Assembly: GCF_014656095.1 (NCBI RefSeq)
Contig: NZ_BNBT01000046.1
Span: 1-55,555, forward strand
Origin: Streptomyces longispororuber
GTDB lineage: Bacteria > Actinomycetota > Actinomycetes > Streptomycetales > Streptomycetaceae
Direction: 5' to 3'
DNA: 55,555 nt
The position numbers and the translations under genes were made by a program. The notes beneath the pieces were generated by a model. It was not told the origin of the DNA and made no database searches. It saw only the letters and a program-made list of their open reading frames with translations. Of the stretch, positions 8,111 through 17,298 are shown one piece after another. Each line of letters begins with the position of its first letter. Position 1 is the first letter of the stretch.

Positions 8111-11100
8111 GTGACGGCACGCACGGACGGTCAGGAACCAGCGGGCCGGGACTCCGCCGACCGCGACAGCGCCACCCCGGTACCGACGCCGGGCCAGGCC
8201 CCGGACCCGGCCTTGTCGCCGCGCCCGTCAGGCCTGACCTCCCACGCCGACTCCGAAGCCGGGGTGGGATGTGACGACCAGGAACCCAACGGCGGGAAAC
8301 CTGACGGCCAGGGGTCTGCCACCTCCACAGCCCAGGCCGTCCTGTCCGTCGCGGGGCCGCTGAACCCCGCCCGGCTGCGTGCGTCCTGGCAGGCCCTGGC
8401 CGCCCGCCACGCGACCCTGCGGGCGGGGTTCCGCCCCGGTGCGGCGGGCCGGTGCGTCCTGCGCGAGGTCACACTCCCGTGGGCCGAGGCGGACCTCTCC
8501 GGCCTCCCCGAACGGGCCGCCCGCGCGGAGCTGGACCGCCTCGCGGCGCACGAGCGCGCCCGCCGCGTCGACCCGGCCGACGCGCCGCTCCCGCGCCTGC
8601 TCCTGGTCCGCCTCGCCGAAGGCCGCCACCGGCTCCTCCTCACGTACGCCCACCTCCCGCTGGACGACCGGTCCTTGACGGTCATGCTCGACGAACTGGC
8701 CACGACGTACGCGGCCGGGGCGGACACCTCGTCGCTGCCGCCGGTGATGTCCCCCACCGCGTACGCGGCGTGGCTGGACCGCCAGGACAAGGAGGCCGCG
8801 CGGGCCGCGTGGCGCGCGGAGTTCGCCGACGCGGAGGAGCCGACGCTCATCGGCGGGACGCCACCGGGGCCACGAGAGGGAGAACCTCCGCAGGGGACGC
8901 CCCAACAGCCCGTCGTGCCGTCCCTGTTGGCGTCGACAGCGGGAGACGCCGAGGCCCCGGTCAGGACGTCGGTCCACCTGTCCCCGGAGGCCTCCGCCGC
9001 CCTCACCCGCCTGGCCCGTGACCACGACCTCCCCCTGAGCACGGTGGTGTGGGGCGCCTGGGCGCTGGTCCTCGCCCGCCCGGCCGGGCGCACGGACGTG
9101 GTCTTCGGGGCCACGGTGGCGTGCCGCCCGCCGGAGCCGCCCGGCGCCGCGTCCGCGGTCGGCCCGTTCGGCACCACGATCCCGGTACGCGTGCGCCTCG
9201 ACCCGGCACAGCCCGTCGTACGGCTGCTCACCACGCTCCAGGAGCGCCGGGCGGCCCTGCTGCCGCACCGGCACCTGGGCCTCGCCGGGATCCAGGAGGC
9301 GGCCGGTCCGGGCGCGGCCTTCGACACCCTGCTGGTGGACGAGGGCCACCCCCGCGACGAGCACCGCCCCTGCGACGAGGACCGCCCCCGCGACGCGGGT
9401 GCCGCCCCCCGCTCCGGCGCCGTCACCTTCACCCCGGTGGAGCACCACCGGGCCGCCCGGTACCCCCTGACGGTCGGCGTCGTCCCCGGCACGCGCCTCC
9501 GCGTGGACGTCACCCGCCGCCCCGGCCTCGTCGACCGCGAACTCGGCGATGCCGTCGGCGACATGCTCACCCGCGTGCTCGAACAGATCGCGGCCGACCC
9601 GTCGCTACCGCTGGGCCGCGTCGCCGTCCTCACCGGCCCCGCACGCGCACCGGTCCGCGCGGACCGGGGTGCCACGGCGGGCGGTGCCCCCGCCGGGCCG
9701 GTGCCGGAGCTCATCGCGCGGCAGGTCGCCACCACCCCCGGCGCGACCGCCGTGACGGACGGCGAACGACACCTGAGCCACGCGGAGTTGTGGCAGGCGT
9801 CGGGCCGCGTGGCCGGGCTCCTCGCCGGGCTCGGCGTCGGGCGCGGCGACCTCGTGGCGGTGGCCATGGAGCGTTCCGCAGGCCTGGTGGCGGCGCTGCT
9901 CGGCGTCTGGCGCGCCGGGGCGGCGTACGTACCGGTCGACACGTCGGCGCCAACGGCTCGTAACGCGCGGCTCCTGCGCGACGGCGCCCCGGCGGTGGTG
10001 CTGTGCACGCGGTCGACACGGGGCGCGGTGCCGGCGAGCGGGGCGCACGTCGTGGTCCTCGACGAGCCCGCCACCGAGCGGGAGTCGGCCGCCCGCGGGG
10101 ACGGGCCCGCGGTGCGGGTCGGGCCGGACGACGTCGCGTACGTGATGTACACCTCCGGGTCGACGGGCGTCCCGAAGGGGGTGGCGGTGCCGCACGGCAG
10201 TGTGGCGGCGCTGGTGGGTCAGGCGCAGTGGGGGGTGGGGCCGGGCGACGCGGTGCTGATGCACGCGCCGCACGCGTTCGACGTCTCGTTGTACGAGGTG
10301 TGGGTGCCGCTGGCGGCGGGCGCCCGGGTGGTGGTGGCGGGGCCGGGTCCTGTGGACGCCGCGCGGGTGCGGGCGTACGCGGCGCAGGGCGTCACGCGGC
10401 TGCATCTGACGGCGGGCGCCTTCCGGGTCGTCGCCGCTGACACGCCCGGCTGCCTTGGAGGGCTGCGGGAGGTCCTGACGGGCGGGGACGTGGTGCCCGC
10501 GGCGTCGGTGGCCCGGGTGCGCGCCGCGTGCCCGGACCTGACCGTGCGCCACCTGTACGGCCCCACGGAGGCGACCCTGTGCGCCACTTGGCACACCTGG
10601 CGGCCGGGCGAGCCGGTCGGCCCGGTGCTGCCGATCGGCCGCCCCCTGCCCGGCCGCCGGGCGTACGTCCTCGACGCGTTCCTGCTGCCGGTGCCGCCGG
10701 GCGTGGTGGGCGAGCTGTACGTGGCGGGCGGGGGCCTCGCCCAGGGCTACCGGGGGCGGCCCGGGCCGACGGCGGAGCGGTTCGTGGCGTGCCCGTACAC
10801 GCCCGGCGGACGCATGTACCGCACCGGTGACCTGGCCCGGTGGACCGGCGACGGGACGCTGGTGTTCGCGGGCCGCGCGGACGAGCAGGTGAAGATCCGC
10901 GGCTTCCGGGTGGAGCCGGGCGAGGTGGAGGCGGTCCTCGCGGCCTGCCCCGGTGTGGCGCAGGCGGTGGTGACGGCCCCGCGCTCCGGCCCCGGCGAGC
11001 GGCGGCTGACCGGCTACGTCGTCGCCGACGGGCAGCCGGTGGACGGCGCCGCGGTACGCCGGTACGCGGCCGCGGCGCTGCCCGCGTACATGGTGCCCGC

Positions 11101-13204
11101 CGTCGTCCTGGTCCTGGACGAGCTGCCCGTGACGCGCAACGGCAAGGTGGACCGGGCCGCCCTGCCCGCGCCGGACCTCACGGGCGACGCGGTGGCGGAG
11201 GGGACGCCGCGCACGGATGCCGAGGCGACGCTGTGCCGGTTGTTCGCCGACGTGCTCGGCGTCGCACGGGTCGGCGTCGGGGACAGCTTCTTCGAGCTGG
11301 GCGGTGACTCCCTCCTGGCGATGCGGCTCGCGGCGCGGGCCCGCCGCGCCCACCTGGCCTTCGCCTCCCAGGACGTCTTCGCGCACGAGACCCCCGCCGC
11401 GCTCGCGGCCGTGGCCGCCCGCGCCGCCGCCCGCGCGGGGAGCGACGAGGGCGTGGGCGAGGTGCCGTGGACGCCGGTGATGCGGGAGCTGGGGGAGTGG
11501 GCGGCCCACCCGGAGTTCGCCCAGTGGACGGTGGTCGGGGCGCCGCCCGGCCTCGGCCGCGACGTGCTCGCCGCCGGGCTCGGCGTCGTCCTCGACGCCC
11601 ACCCGATGCTGCGGGCCCGCACGACGGACCGCCGGGTGCTGGTGGCCGGCCCACCCGGGACGGTGGACGCGGGCGCGCTCGTCACACGCGTCGACGCGAC
11701 CGAGGCCACTCCCGTGGACACGGCTCCGGACCGGCCCCCCGCGCCCGTCGCCCCCACAGGGGACGCGCCTTCCCCCGACACCGCCACGGACGAGGCGGCC
11801 CCTACGGAGGCGTCCCGCACCGAGGCGACATGCGCTGAGGCGTCGCGCACCCAGGCGGCCCCGACCGAAGCAGCTCTGACTGGCGCGTCCAGCACCGAGG
11901 CGATCCGCGCTGAGGCGCCGCGCGCCCAGGCGGCCCGCACCGAGGCGATGCGCAGCCAGGCGGCCCCGACGGAGGCGGCTCCAATCGAGACGTCCCGCAC
12001 GGAGGCGGCTTTGGCCGAGGCGTCCCGCACCGAGGCGGCCCCGACCGAAGCGTCGCGCGCCCAGGCGTCGCGCGCCCACACGGCCCCCACCGAGGCCGCC
12101 CTGGACCGAGTCGCGTGCCGTGTCGCCCGGGACGCCGTCCGGCGGCTCGACCCCGCCTCCGGTGTGCTGCTGCAGGCGGTGTGGCTGGACGCCGGTCCGC
12201 GCCGGGTCGGGCGGCTGGTCCTCGTCGTGCACCGCCTGGTCGTCGACGCGGCGTCGTGGCGGATCCTGCTGTCGGACCTGCGCACGGCCTGCGAGGCCGT
12301 CGCCGCCGTACGCGAGCCCGCGCCGGAGCCGGAGCGCACCTCGTTCCGGCGGTGGGCGGAGTGCCTGACCGCGCGGGCCCGCACGGACCACCGCGCGGCG
12401 GAACCGGAGGCGGGGACAGCCGCGCTCGACACCCCGCAAACCGCTCTGGCCCGGCGTGCGTTCGACCCTCGGCGCGACACCGTGGCGAGCCTGGAGCACC
12501 GCTCGTGGACGCTGTCCCCCGGCCCCACCGGCACGCTCCTGACCAGGACGACGGCGCTCTTCGACTGCACCCCGCACGAGGTGCTCCTCGCGGGCCTCGC
12601 GGGCGCGCTGGCACACGGCCGAGGCGTGACCACGTACCTCGTGGACGTGGAGGAGGACGGCCGCACGGCGGCCGGTGACGGCGCGCAACTGGCGCGCACG
12701 ATCGGCTGGTTCACCCGCACCCGCCCCGTCCGGCTCGACCTCGGCGGCATCGACCTGCCGGAGGCCCTGTCCGGCGGCCCCGCGGCGGGCGCGCTCCTGG
12801 CGGCGGTCAGGGAACAGGCCCGGGCGGTCCCCGCCGACGCCACCGGTCACGGCCTCCCGCGCGCCCCCCGCCCCGGCACCGCGAGCCCCCGGGCCGCCCC
12901 GCCGCGTCCCCCCATCGGCTTCACCTTCCTCGACCGCCTCCCCGGCGGCGCCACACCGCGGGCCGCCGCGGCCTGGGAACCGGCCGGGGACCCGGCGTGC
13001 GGCGGCTGCGCGCCTCCCGGCATGCCCGTCCGCCACGTCCTGGAGGCGAGCGCCGCGGTCCGCGCCACCCCGGACGGCCCCGCGCTCACGCTCACCCTGA
13101 GCTGGCCCGGCGCCCTCCTCGACACCGCGGCCGCCGCGGGGACCGGCGCGACGTGGCGCGCCGCGCTGACCGCCGTGGCCGCGCGCACCGGCGGGCGCGC
13201 GTAG
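8111..13204 (+). CDS. Single-module NRPS, C-A(Hpg)-T-E, with degenerate C and E domains
   Basis: A 1697-residue NRPS. GTG 8111 lies 9 nt after AAGGAGG (8095-8101); GTG 8105 is too close. Condensation-like domain ~65-520: usual C1 helix missing, core motif AHLPLDD (H181, D185) in place of HHxxxDG. Adenylation domain ~530-1020: YTSGSTGVPKG, YGPTE, TGDLARW, and NGKVD with the A10 Lys. Aligning to PheA gives pocket residues D-V-Y-H-L-G-L-L-C-K, the 4-hydroxyphenylglycine code. Carrier domain LGGDSL with Ser1067 for phosphopantetheine. Epimerisation-like domain ~1117-1697: WRILLSDL and IGWFTRTRPVRL, but the active motif is HRLVVDA (H1374, R1375, D1379), lacking the second His and the Gly. Twenty pentapeptide repeats (1232-1331) lie inside it. 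No thioesterase. It should load L-Hpg; whether it condenses or epimerises is doubtful. Confidence 0.9.
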   Translation: MTARTDGQEPAGRDSADRDSATPVPTPGQAPDPALSPRPSGLTSHADSEAGVGCDDQEPNGGKPDGQGSATSTAQAVLSVAGPLNPARLRASWQALAARHATLRAGFRPGAAGRCVLREVTLPWAEADLSGLPERAARAELDRLAAHERARRVDPADAPLPRLLLVRLAEGRHRLLLTYAHLPLDDRSLTVMLDELATTYAAGADTSSLPPVMSPTAYAAWLDRQDKEAARAAWRAEFADAEEPTLIGGTPPGPREGEPPQGTPQQPVVPSLLASTAGDAEAPVRTSVHLSPEASAALTRLARDHDLPLSTVVWGAWALVLARPAGRTDVVFGATVACRPPEPPGAASAVGPFGTTIPVRVRLDPAQPVVRLLTTLQERRAALLPHRHLGLAGIQEAAGPGAAFDTLLVDEGHPRDEHRPCDEDRPRDAGAAPRSGAVTFTPVEHHRAARYPLTVGVVPGTRLRVDVTRRPGLVDRELGDAVGDMLTRVLEQIAADPSLPLGRVAVLTGPARAPVRADRGATAGGAPAGPVPELIARQVATTPGATAVTDGERHLSHAELWQASGRVAGLLAGLGVGRGDLVAVAMERSAGLVAALLGVWRAGAAYVPVDTSAPTARNARLLRDGAPAVVLCTRSTRGAVPASGAHVVVLDEPATERESAARGDGPAVRVGPDDVAYVMYTSGSTGVPKGVAVPHGSVAALVGQAQWGVGPGDAVLMHAPHAFDVSLYEVWVPLAAGARVVVAGPGPVDAARVRAYAAQGVTRLHLTAGAFRVVAADTPGCLGGLREVLTGGDVVPAASVARVRAACPDLTVRHLYGPTEATLCATWHTWRPGEPVGPVLPIGRPLPGRRAYVLDAFLLPVPPGVVGELYVAGGGLAQGYRGRPGPTAERFVACPYTPGGRMYRTGDLARWTGDGTLVFAGRADEQVKIRGFRVEPGEVEAVLAACPGVAQAVVTAPRSGPGERRLTGYVVADGQPVDGAAVRRYAAAALPAYMVPAVVLVLDELPVTRNGKVDRAALPAPDLTGDAVAEGTPRTDAEATLCRLFADVLGVARVGVGDSFFELGGDSLLAMRLAARARRAHLAFASQDVFAHETPAALAAVAARAAARAGSDEGVGEVPWTPVMRELGEWAAHPEFAQWTVVGAPPGLGRDVLAAGLGVVLDAHPMLRARTTDRRVLVAGPPGTVDAGALVTRVDATEATPVDTAPDRPPAPVAPTGDAPSPDTATDEAAPTEASRTEATCAEASRTQAAPTEAALTGASSTEAIRAEAPRAQAARTEAMRSQAAPTEAAPIETSRTEAALAEASRTEAAPTEASRAQASRAHTAPTEAALDRVACRVARDAVRRLDPASGVLLQAVWLDAGPRRVGRLVLVVHRLVVDAASWRILLSDLRTACEAVAAVREPAPEPERTSFRRWAECLTARARTDHRAAEPEAGTAALDTPQTALARRAFDPRRDTVASLEHRSWTLSPGPTGTLLTRTTALFDCTPHEVLLAGLAGALAHGRGVTTYLVDVEEDGRTAAGDGAQLARTIGWFTRTRPVRLDLGGIDLPEALSGGPAAGALLAAVREQARAVPADATGHGLPRAPRPGTASPRAAPPRPPIGFTFLDRLPGGATPRAAAAWEPAGDPACGGCAPPGMPVRHVLEASAAVRATPDGPALTLTLSWPGALLDTAAAAGTGATWRAALTAVAARTGGRA
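11804..12103 (+). repeat. 15-bp (pentapeptide) repeat array, 20 units, inside the NRPS E domain
   Basis: Exactly 300 bp encode 20 consecutive five-residue units of the form [TA]-[EQ]-A-x-x (TEASR, TEATC, AEASR, TQAAP, TEAAL and so on to TEAAL). Reading frame is kept throughout. The array lies between the first ~110 residues of the E-like domain and its HRLVVDA motif. Units are diverged, so the array is not a very recent expansion or an assembly artefact. Confidence 0.92.
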
Positions 13205-13375
13205 TGGCCCCGCACCCGCTTGACGCCCCGCCGCGGACCTCACCAGACTCGACGGCACCTGCGGGACCGCCGGGCGAGGAGCCGGGGCTCCGGCCGCGGG
13301 AGAAGCCCCCGAAAGACCACGGACCGGACCGGGAGAAGCCCCGGGACGACGCGGGAGACCCGAGAGGGGAGCGGG

Positions 13376-14920
13376 ATGGCCTTGCCGGACGCCGAGGAGT
13401 TCGACGTGGTGGTGGTCGGCGGGGGTCCCGCCGGATCGACCCTGGCCGCGCTGGTGGCGCTGCGCGGACACCGCGTCCTGGTCCTGGAGAAGGAGCACTT
13501 CCCCCGCCACCAGATCGGTGAGTCCCTGCTGCCGGCCACGGTGCACGGCGTGTGCCGGCTGACCGGGGTGGCGGACGAGCTCGCCGCGGCGGGCTTCCCG
13601 CGCAAGCGCGGCGGCACCTTCCGCTGGGGCGCCAACCCCGAGCCCTGGACGTTCGCCTTCGCCGTGTCGCCACGCATGTCCGGGCCGACGTCGTACGCGT
13701 ACCAGGTGGAGCGGTCCCGGTTCGACGACATCCTGCTCAAGCACGCGCGCCGCGTGGGCGCCGAGGTCCGCGAGGGCTGTGCCGTCCTCGACGTCGTCGC
13801 CGACGACGAGCGGGTGCGGGGCGTGCGCTACACGGACGCCGACGGCCACGAGCGCCGGGCGCTCGCCGCGTTCGTCGTGGACGCCTCCGGCAACGGCAGC
13901 CGCATCCACCAGCGGGTGGGCGGCACCCGCGTGTACTCGGACTTCTTCCGCAGCCTCGCCCTGTACGGCTACTTCGAGGGCGGCAAGCGGCTGCCCGCAC
14001 CCAACTCCGGCAACATCCTCTCCGTCGCCTTCGACAGCGGCTGGTTCTGGTACATCCCCCTCAGCGCGACCCTGACCAGCGTCGGCGCCGTCGTCCGCCG
14101 CGAGCTGGCCGACAAGATCCGCGGCGACCGGCACCGGGCCCTCCTCGCCCTCATCGACGAGTGCCCGCTGATCAGCGAGTACCTGTCCGACGCCCGGCGC
14201 GTCACCACCGGCCCCTACGGCGAGCTGCGCGTGCGCAAGGACTACTCGTACCACCACACGACGTTCTCCCGCCCCGGCATGGTGCTCGTCGGCGACGCCG
14301 CCTGCTTCGTCGACCCCGTCTTCTCCTCCGGCGTCCACCTCGCCACGTACGGCGCGCTGCTCGCGGCCCGCTCCCTCAACAGCGTGTTCGCCGGGACCGT
14401 CGACGAGCCGCGCGCCCTGCGGGAGTTCGAGGCCCGCTACCGCCGCGAGTACGGCGTCTTCTACGAGTTCCTGCTCTCCTTCTACGAGATGCACCACGAC
14501 GAGGACTCGTACTTCTGGCGGGCCAAGAAGGTCACCCGCGCCGACCGCCCCGAGCTGGAGTCGTTCGTCGAGCTGATCGGCGGGGTCTCCTCCGGCGAAC
14601 AGGTCCTCACGGACGCCGATGCCGTCGCGGCGCGGCTGCGCGCCGGGTCCGCGGAGTTCGCCGACGCCGTCGACGCGGTCGCGGGCAGCACCGACGGCAG
14701 CATGGTGCCGCTGTTCACGTCCTCCGTGGTGCGCGAGGTGATGCGCGAGGGCGGGCAGGTGCAGATGCGGGCCCTGCTCGGCGAGGACGCCGAGCCCGAG
14801 GCGCCGCTGTCCGAGGGCGGCCTGGTGCCCACCGCGGACGGCATGCTCTGGCACGACCCGGGCGTCCCACCGGCCCCCACCCACCCGGACGTACCCCGGA
14901 ACCCGGACGTACTCCACTAA
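13376..14920 (+). CDS. FADH2-dependent halogenase acting on carrier-bound phenolic amino acid (VhaA/BhaA/ComH type)
   Basis: A 514-residue flavin-dependent halogenase from ATG 13376 (GAGGGGAGCGGG upstream). The FAD motif GGGPAG is at residues 15-20. HQIGESLLPATVHG and the Lys of FPRKRGGTFRWG match the halogenases of glycopeptide and lipopeptide pathways. The halogenase signature WxWxIP reads WFWYIP at 223-228. VLVGDAACFVDPVFSSG is the second flavin motif. The C-terminal ~130 residues have the extra helical part of enzymes that use peptidyl-carrier-bound Tyr or Hpg, rather than free Trp. It follows the NRPS by 171 bp on the same strand. It probably chlorinates the 3 (or 3,5) ring position of NRPS-bound Hpg. 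It needs a flavin reductase, none of which is next to it. Confidence 0.9.
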   Translation: MALPDAEEFDVVVVGGGPAGSTLAALVALRGHRVLVLEKEHFPRHQIGESLLPATVHGVCRLTGVADELAAAGFPRKRGGTFRWGANPEPWTFAFAVSPRMSGPTSYAYQVERSRFDDILLKHARRVGAEVREGCAVLDVVADDERVRGVRYTDADGHERRALAAFVVDASGNGSRIHQRVGGTRVYSDFFRSLALYGYFEGGKRLPAPNSGNILSVAFDSGWFWYIPLSATLTSVGAVVRRELADKIRGDRHRALLALIDECPLISEYLSDARRVTTGPYGELRVRKDYSYHHTTFSRPGMVLVGDAACFVDPVFSSGVHLATYGALLAARSLNSVFAGTVDEPRALREFEARYRREYGVFYEFLLSFYEMHHDEDSYFWRAKKVTRADRPELESFVELIGGVSSGEQVLTDADAVAARLRAGSAEFADAVDAVAGSTDGSMVPLFTSSVVREVMREGGQVQMRALLGEDAEPEAPLSEGGLVPTADGMLWHDPGVPPAPTHPDVPRNPDVLH

Positions 14921-14978
14921 GCCGCACGTGCCCCGGTGGACCCGACGTACCCCCGTACCCCGTAGCCCTGACGTCCCC

Positions 14979-16187
14979 TCACGGCAGCCGCGTCACCCGC
15001 AGCTCCCGCGCCGCGGCCACCCCGGCGCACCCCGCGAGCCCCAGCGCGTCCCGGAGCTCCGCCGTGAGCAGGTCGAGCACGTGCCGCACCCCGGCCTCCC
15101 CGGCCACCGCGAGCCCCCACAGCGGCGGCCTGCCCACCAGGACCCCGTCGGCGCCCAGGGCCAGCGCCCCGAGCACGTCCACCCCCCGGCGGACCCCGCC
15201 GTCGAGCAGCACCTCGCACCCGCCGCCGGCCGCCCGCACCGCCTCGGCCACGGCGGGCAGCGCCTCCACACCCGGCAGGGCGCCGTCGAGCTGGCGCCCG
15301 CCGTGGTTGGAGACCACGACCGCGTCCACGCCCAGCTCCACCGCCCGCACCGCGTCCTCGGGCGCGAGGACCCCTTTGAGGACGAGCGGCAGTCGGGTCG
15401 CGGCCCGGAGCTCGGCCACGCGACGCCAGGTCAGGGCCGCCGAGAACGCCCCGGCGGTGTGCGCGGCCACCGCCGAGCCGCGCCCCGGCGCCCGGTGCGC
15501 CGCCGAGCCGGCCCCGGCGTCGAGGCGCGCGGCGTCCACGTGCGCGGGCAGCGCGAAGCCGTTGCGCACGTCGCGTGCCCTGCGCCCCATCCAGGGCACG
15601 TCCACGGTGAGCACGACCGCGGCGCACCCCGCGTCCTCCGCCCGGCGCGCCAGGTCCAGGGACCGCCCCGGCTCCCGCAGCCAGTAGAGCTGGAACCAGA
15701 CGGTGCCCCCGACGGCGGTGACCTCCTCCACGGGGACGCTGCTCAAGGTCGCCACCGTGAACGGCACGCCCGCCGCGCGTGCCGCCCGCGCGGCGGCCAC
15801 CTCGCCGTGCGGGTGCAGCAGCCGCTGGTAGGCCACCGGCGCGACGGCCACCGGCAGCCGCGCCGGGCGCCCGAGGAGCGTCGTGTCCGTGGCGCACGCC
15901 GAGACGTCCCTGAGCACCCGGGGCGTGACGTACAGGCGGTCGAACGCCGCGCGGTTGGCGGCGAGCGTCCGCTCCTGGCCGCTGCCGCCCGCCACGAAGT
16001 CCCACACGTCGCGCGGCAGCACGGCCGCGGCCGCCCGCTCGACGGCGGCGAGGTCGTCGAGCTCCCCGAGCCCGTCGGGGCAGGCAGGACCGGCGCCCTC
16101 CGCGGCCGGGAGGCCGTCCGGCGCGGGACCGGCCGCGCCCGGCAGGCCCGCGCCCGGCACTCCCGCCGGGAGGTCAGCGCCCGCCAC
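14979..16187 (-). CDS. hmo: 4-hydroxymandelate oxidase (FMN-dependent alpha-hydroxy acid oxidase)
   Basis: A 402-residue member of the glycolate/lactate/mandelate oxidase family. FMN and substrate motifs are VAPVAYQRLLHP, FTVATLSSVPVEE, WFQLYWLRE, and VSNHGGRQLDGALPG with the catalytic His. The phosphate-binding DGGVRRGVDVLGALALGADGVLVGRP follows. In Hpg synthesis it oxidises (S)-4-hydroxymandelate to 4-hydroxyphenylglyoxylate. GTG start at 16187 overlaps the hmaS stop by 14 bp, so the two are cotranscribed and probably translationally coupled. It has an Ala/Pro/Gly-rich N-terminal extension of ~40 residues. It converges with the halogenase gene. Confidence 0.9.
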   Translation of the reverse strand: MAGADLPAGVPGAGLPGAAGPAPDGLPAAEGAGPACPDGLGELDDLAAVERAAAAVLPRDVWDFVAGGSGQERTLAANRAAFDRLYVTPRVLRDVSACATDTTLLGRPARLPVAVAPVAYQRLLHPHGEVAAARAARAAGVPFTVATLSSVPVEEVTAVGGTVWFQLYWLREPGRSLDLARRAEDAGCAAVVLTVDVPWMGRRARDVRNGFALPAHVDAARLDAGAGSAAHRAPGRGSAVAAHTAGAFSAALTWRRVAELRAATRLPLVLKGVLAPEDAVRAVELGVDAVVVSNHGGRQLDGALPGVEALPAVAEAVRAAGGGCEVLLDGGVRRGVDVLGALALGADGVLVGRPPLWGLAVAGEAGVRHVLDLLTAELRDALGLAGCAGVAAARELRVTRLP

Positions 16188-17298
16188 GCCTGCCGGTCCG
16201 TTCCAGCTCCACGGCCTCGTACAGGGCCTTGATGTTGGCGCTGCCGAAGGTCCGCGCGCCCCGGCGCTCGATGACCTCGTAGAAGAGCGTGCCGCGCGGG
16301 TGCGCCGACGCGGTGAAGACCTGGAAGAGCTGGCCCCCGTGGTCCTCGTCCACGAGGAGGTTCGTGGCCCGCAGCTCCTCCCGCGTGTGCGTCCGCAGGC
16401 CGATGCGCTCGCCGAGCAGGTCGTAGTACGTGCCCGGGGTCCTCAGGAACGTCACGCCGCGCGCGGACAGCGCCCGCACCGAGCGGACGGCGTCGTCGCT
16501 GGAGAAGGCCAGGTGCTGCACGCCCGCGCCGTGGTGCGCCTTCAGGAACTCGTCGATCTGCCCCGGCTCCGCCGCCGGGTCCGGCGCGATGAGCGTCAGG
16601 GTGACCGCGCCGGTCACCGCGGACTGCACGACCTTGGACTCCATCGCCTGCGCGCCGACGGTGATGCGCTCCTGGTAGATCTCCCGGAAGCCCAGGGCGT
16701 CCGCGTAGAGGCGGACGGTCGCGTCGAGGTCGCCCGCCTCCACGCACACCGCGACGTGGTCGACGTCCAGGAGCCCCGCCCCGCCGGAGGGCTCCGCGGC
16801 CCCCGGCACCGGGACGAACCCGGCGGGCAGCCCCGGGCCCTCTCCGGGCGCGCGCTCCACCAGCGTGTGCACCACGTCGCCGAAGCCGCCCACGGCCGCC
16901 GTGACGCGCGGCCCCGCACCCGGGTGCGGGACCGGCCGCCGCACCGGCCGCGCCCCGCCTGCCACTGCCGCGGCGAAGGCCGCGGGCACGTCGGCGGTGC
17001 GCAGCGCGATGTCCGCGACGCCGTCGCCGTGCGCGCTCACGTACGCGGACGCCGGGTGCCGCCCGGAGGACGCCGAGGTCAGCACCAGCGTCGTACGCCC
17101 CTGGCGCAGGGCCACACCGCGGTGCCCGGCGCCGCCGCCGGTGCCGGCGACCGCGAAGCCGTAGCCGCCGGTCCAGGCGGACACGGCGGAGTCCAGGTCC
17201 TCGACGTACAGTTCGACGTAGTCGACGCCCAGGTCCGTGAGGTCCGCGGCGGCGCCGGGGCGGCCCCTCGCCGGGGGCCGTTCGGGTGAATGCGTCAT
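16174..17298 (-). CDS. hmaS: 4-hydroxymandelate synthase (HPPD-like non-heme iron dioxygenase)
   Basis: A 374-residue two-domain vicinal-oxygen-chelate protein. The Fe(II) ligands are visible as DVDHVAVCV (His), GAGVQHLAFSSDD (His) and GTLFYEVIERRG (Glu). It converts 4-hydroxyphenylpyruvate to (S)-4-hydroxymandelate. HPPD is a close relative, but the text FGDVVHTLVERA, ITVGAQAMESKVVQSA and FGSANIKALYEAVELERTG follows the known actinobacterial HmaS very closely, and the neighbours are hmo and hpgT. I chose ATG 17298 (GAGGG upstream) over a longer reading to 17421 because conserved sequence begins only after it. Confidence 0.93.
   Translation of the reverse strand: MTHSPERPPARGRPGAAADLTDLGVDYVELYVEDLDSAVSAWTGGYGFAVAGTGGGAGHRGVALRQGRTTLVLTSASSGRHPASAYVSAHGDGVADIALRTADVPAAFAAAVAGGARPVRRPVPHPGAGPRVTAAVGGFGDVVHTLVERAPGEGPGLPAGFVPVPGAAEPSGGAGLLDVDHVAVCVEAGDLDATVRLYADALGFREIYQERITVGAQAMESKVVQSAVTGAVTLTLIAPDPAAEPGQIDEFLKAHHGAGVQHLAFSSDDAVRSVRALSARGVTFLRTPGTYYDLLGERIGLRTHTREELRATNLLVDEDHGGQLFQVFTASAHPRGTLFYEVIERRGARTFGSANIKALYEAVELERTGRRGGR

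Noticed and set aside
13205..13375. Possible MbtH-like gene between NRPS and halogenase
   Set aside because: No MbtH signature (N-x-E-x-Q-x-S-x-W-P) in any frame.
9605..14917. Very long minus-strand open frame opposite the NRPS and halogenase
   Set aside because: Composition is that of an antisense frame; the plus strand has conserved A, T and halogenase motifs.
16174..17298. HPPD (tyrosine catabolism) instead of HmaS
   Set aside because: Sequence follows HmaS more closely and sits with hmo, hpgT and an Hpg-coding A domain.
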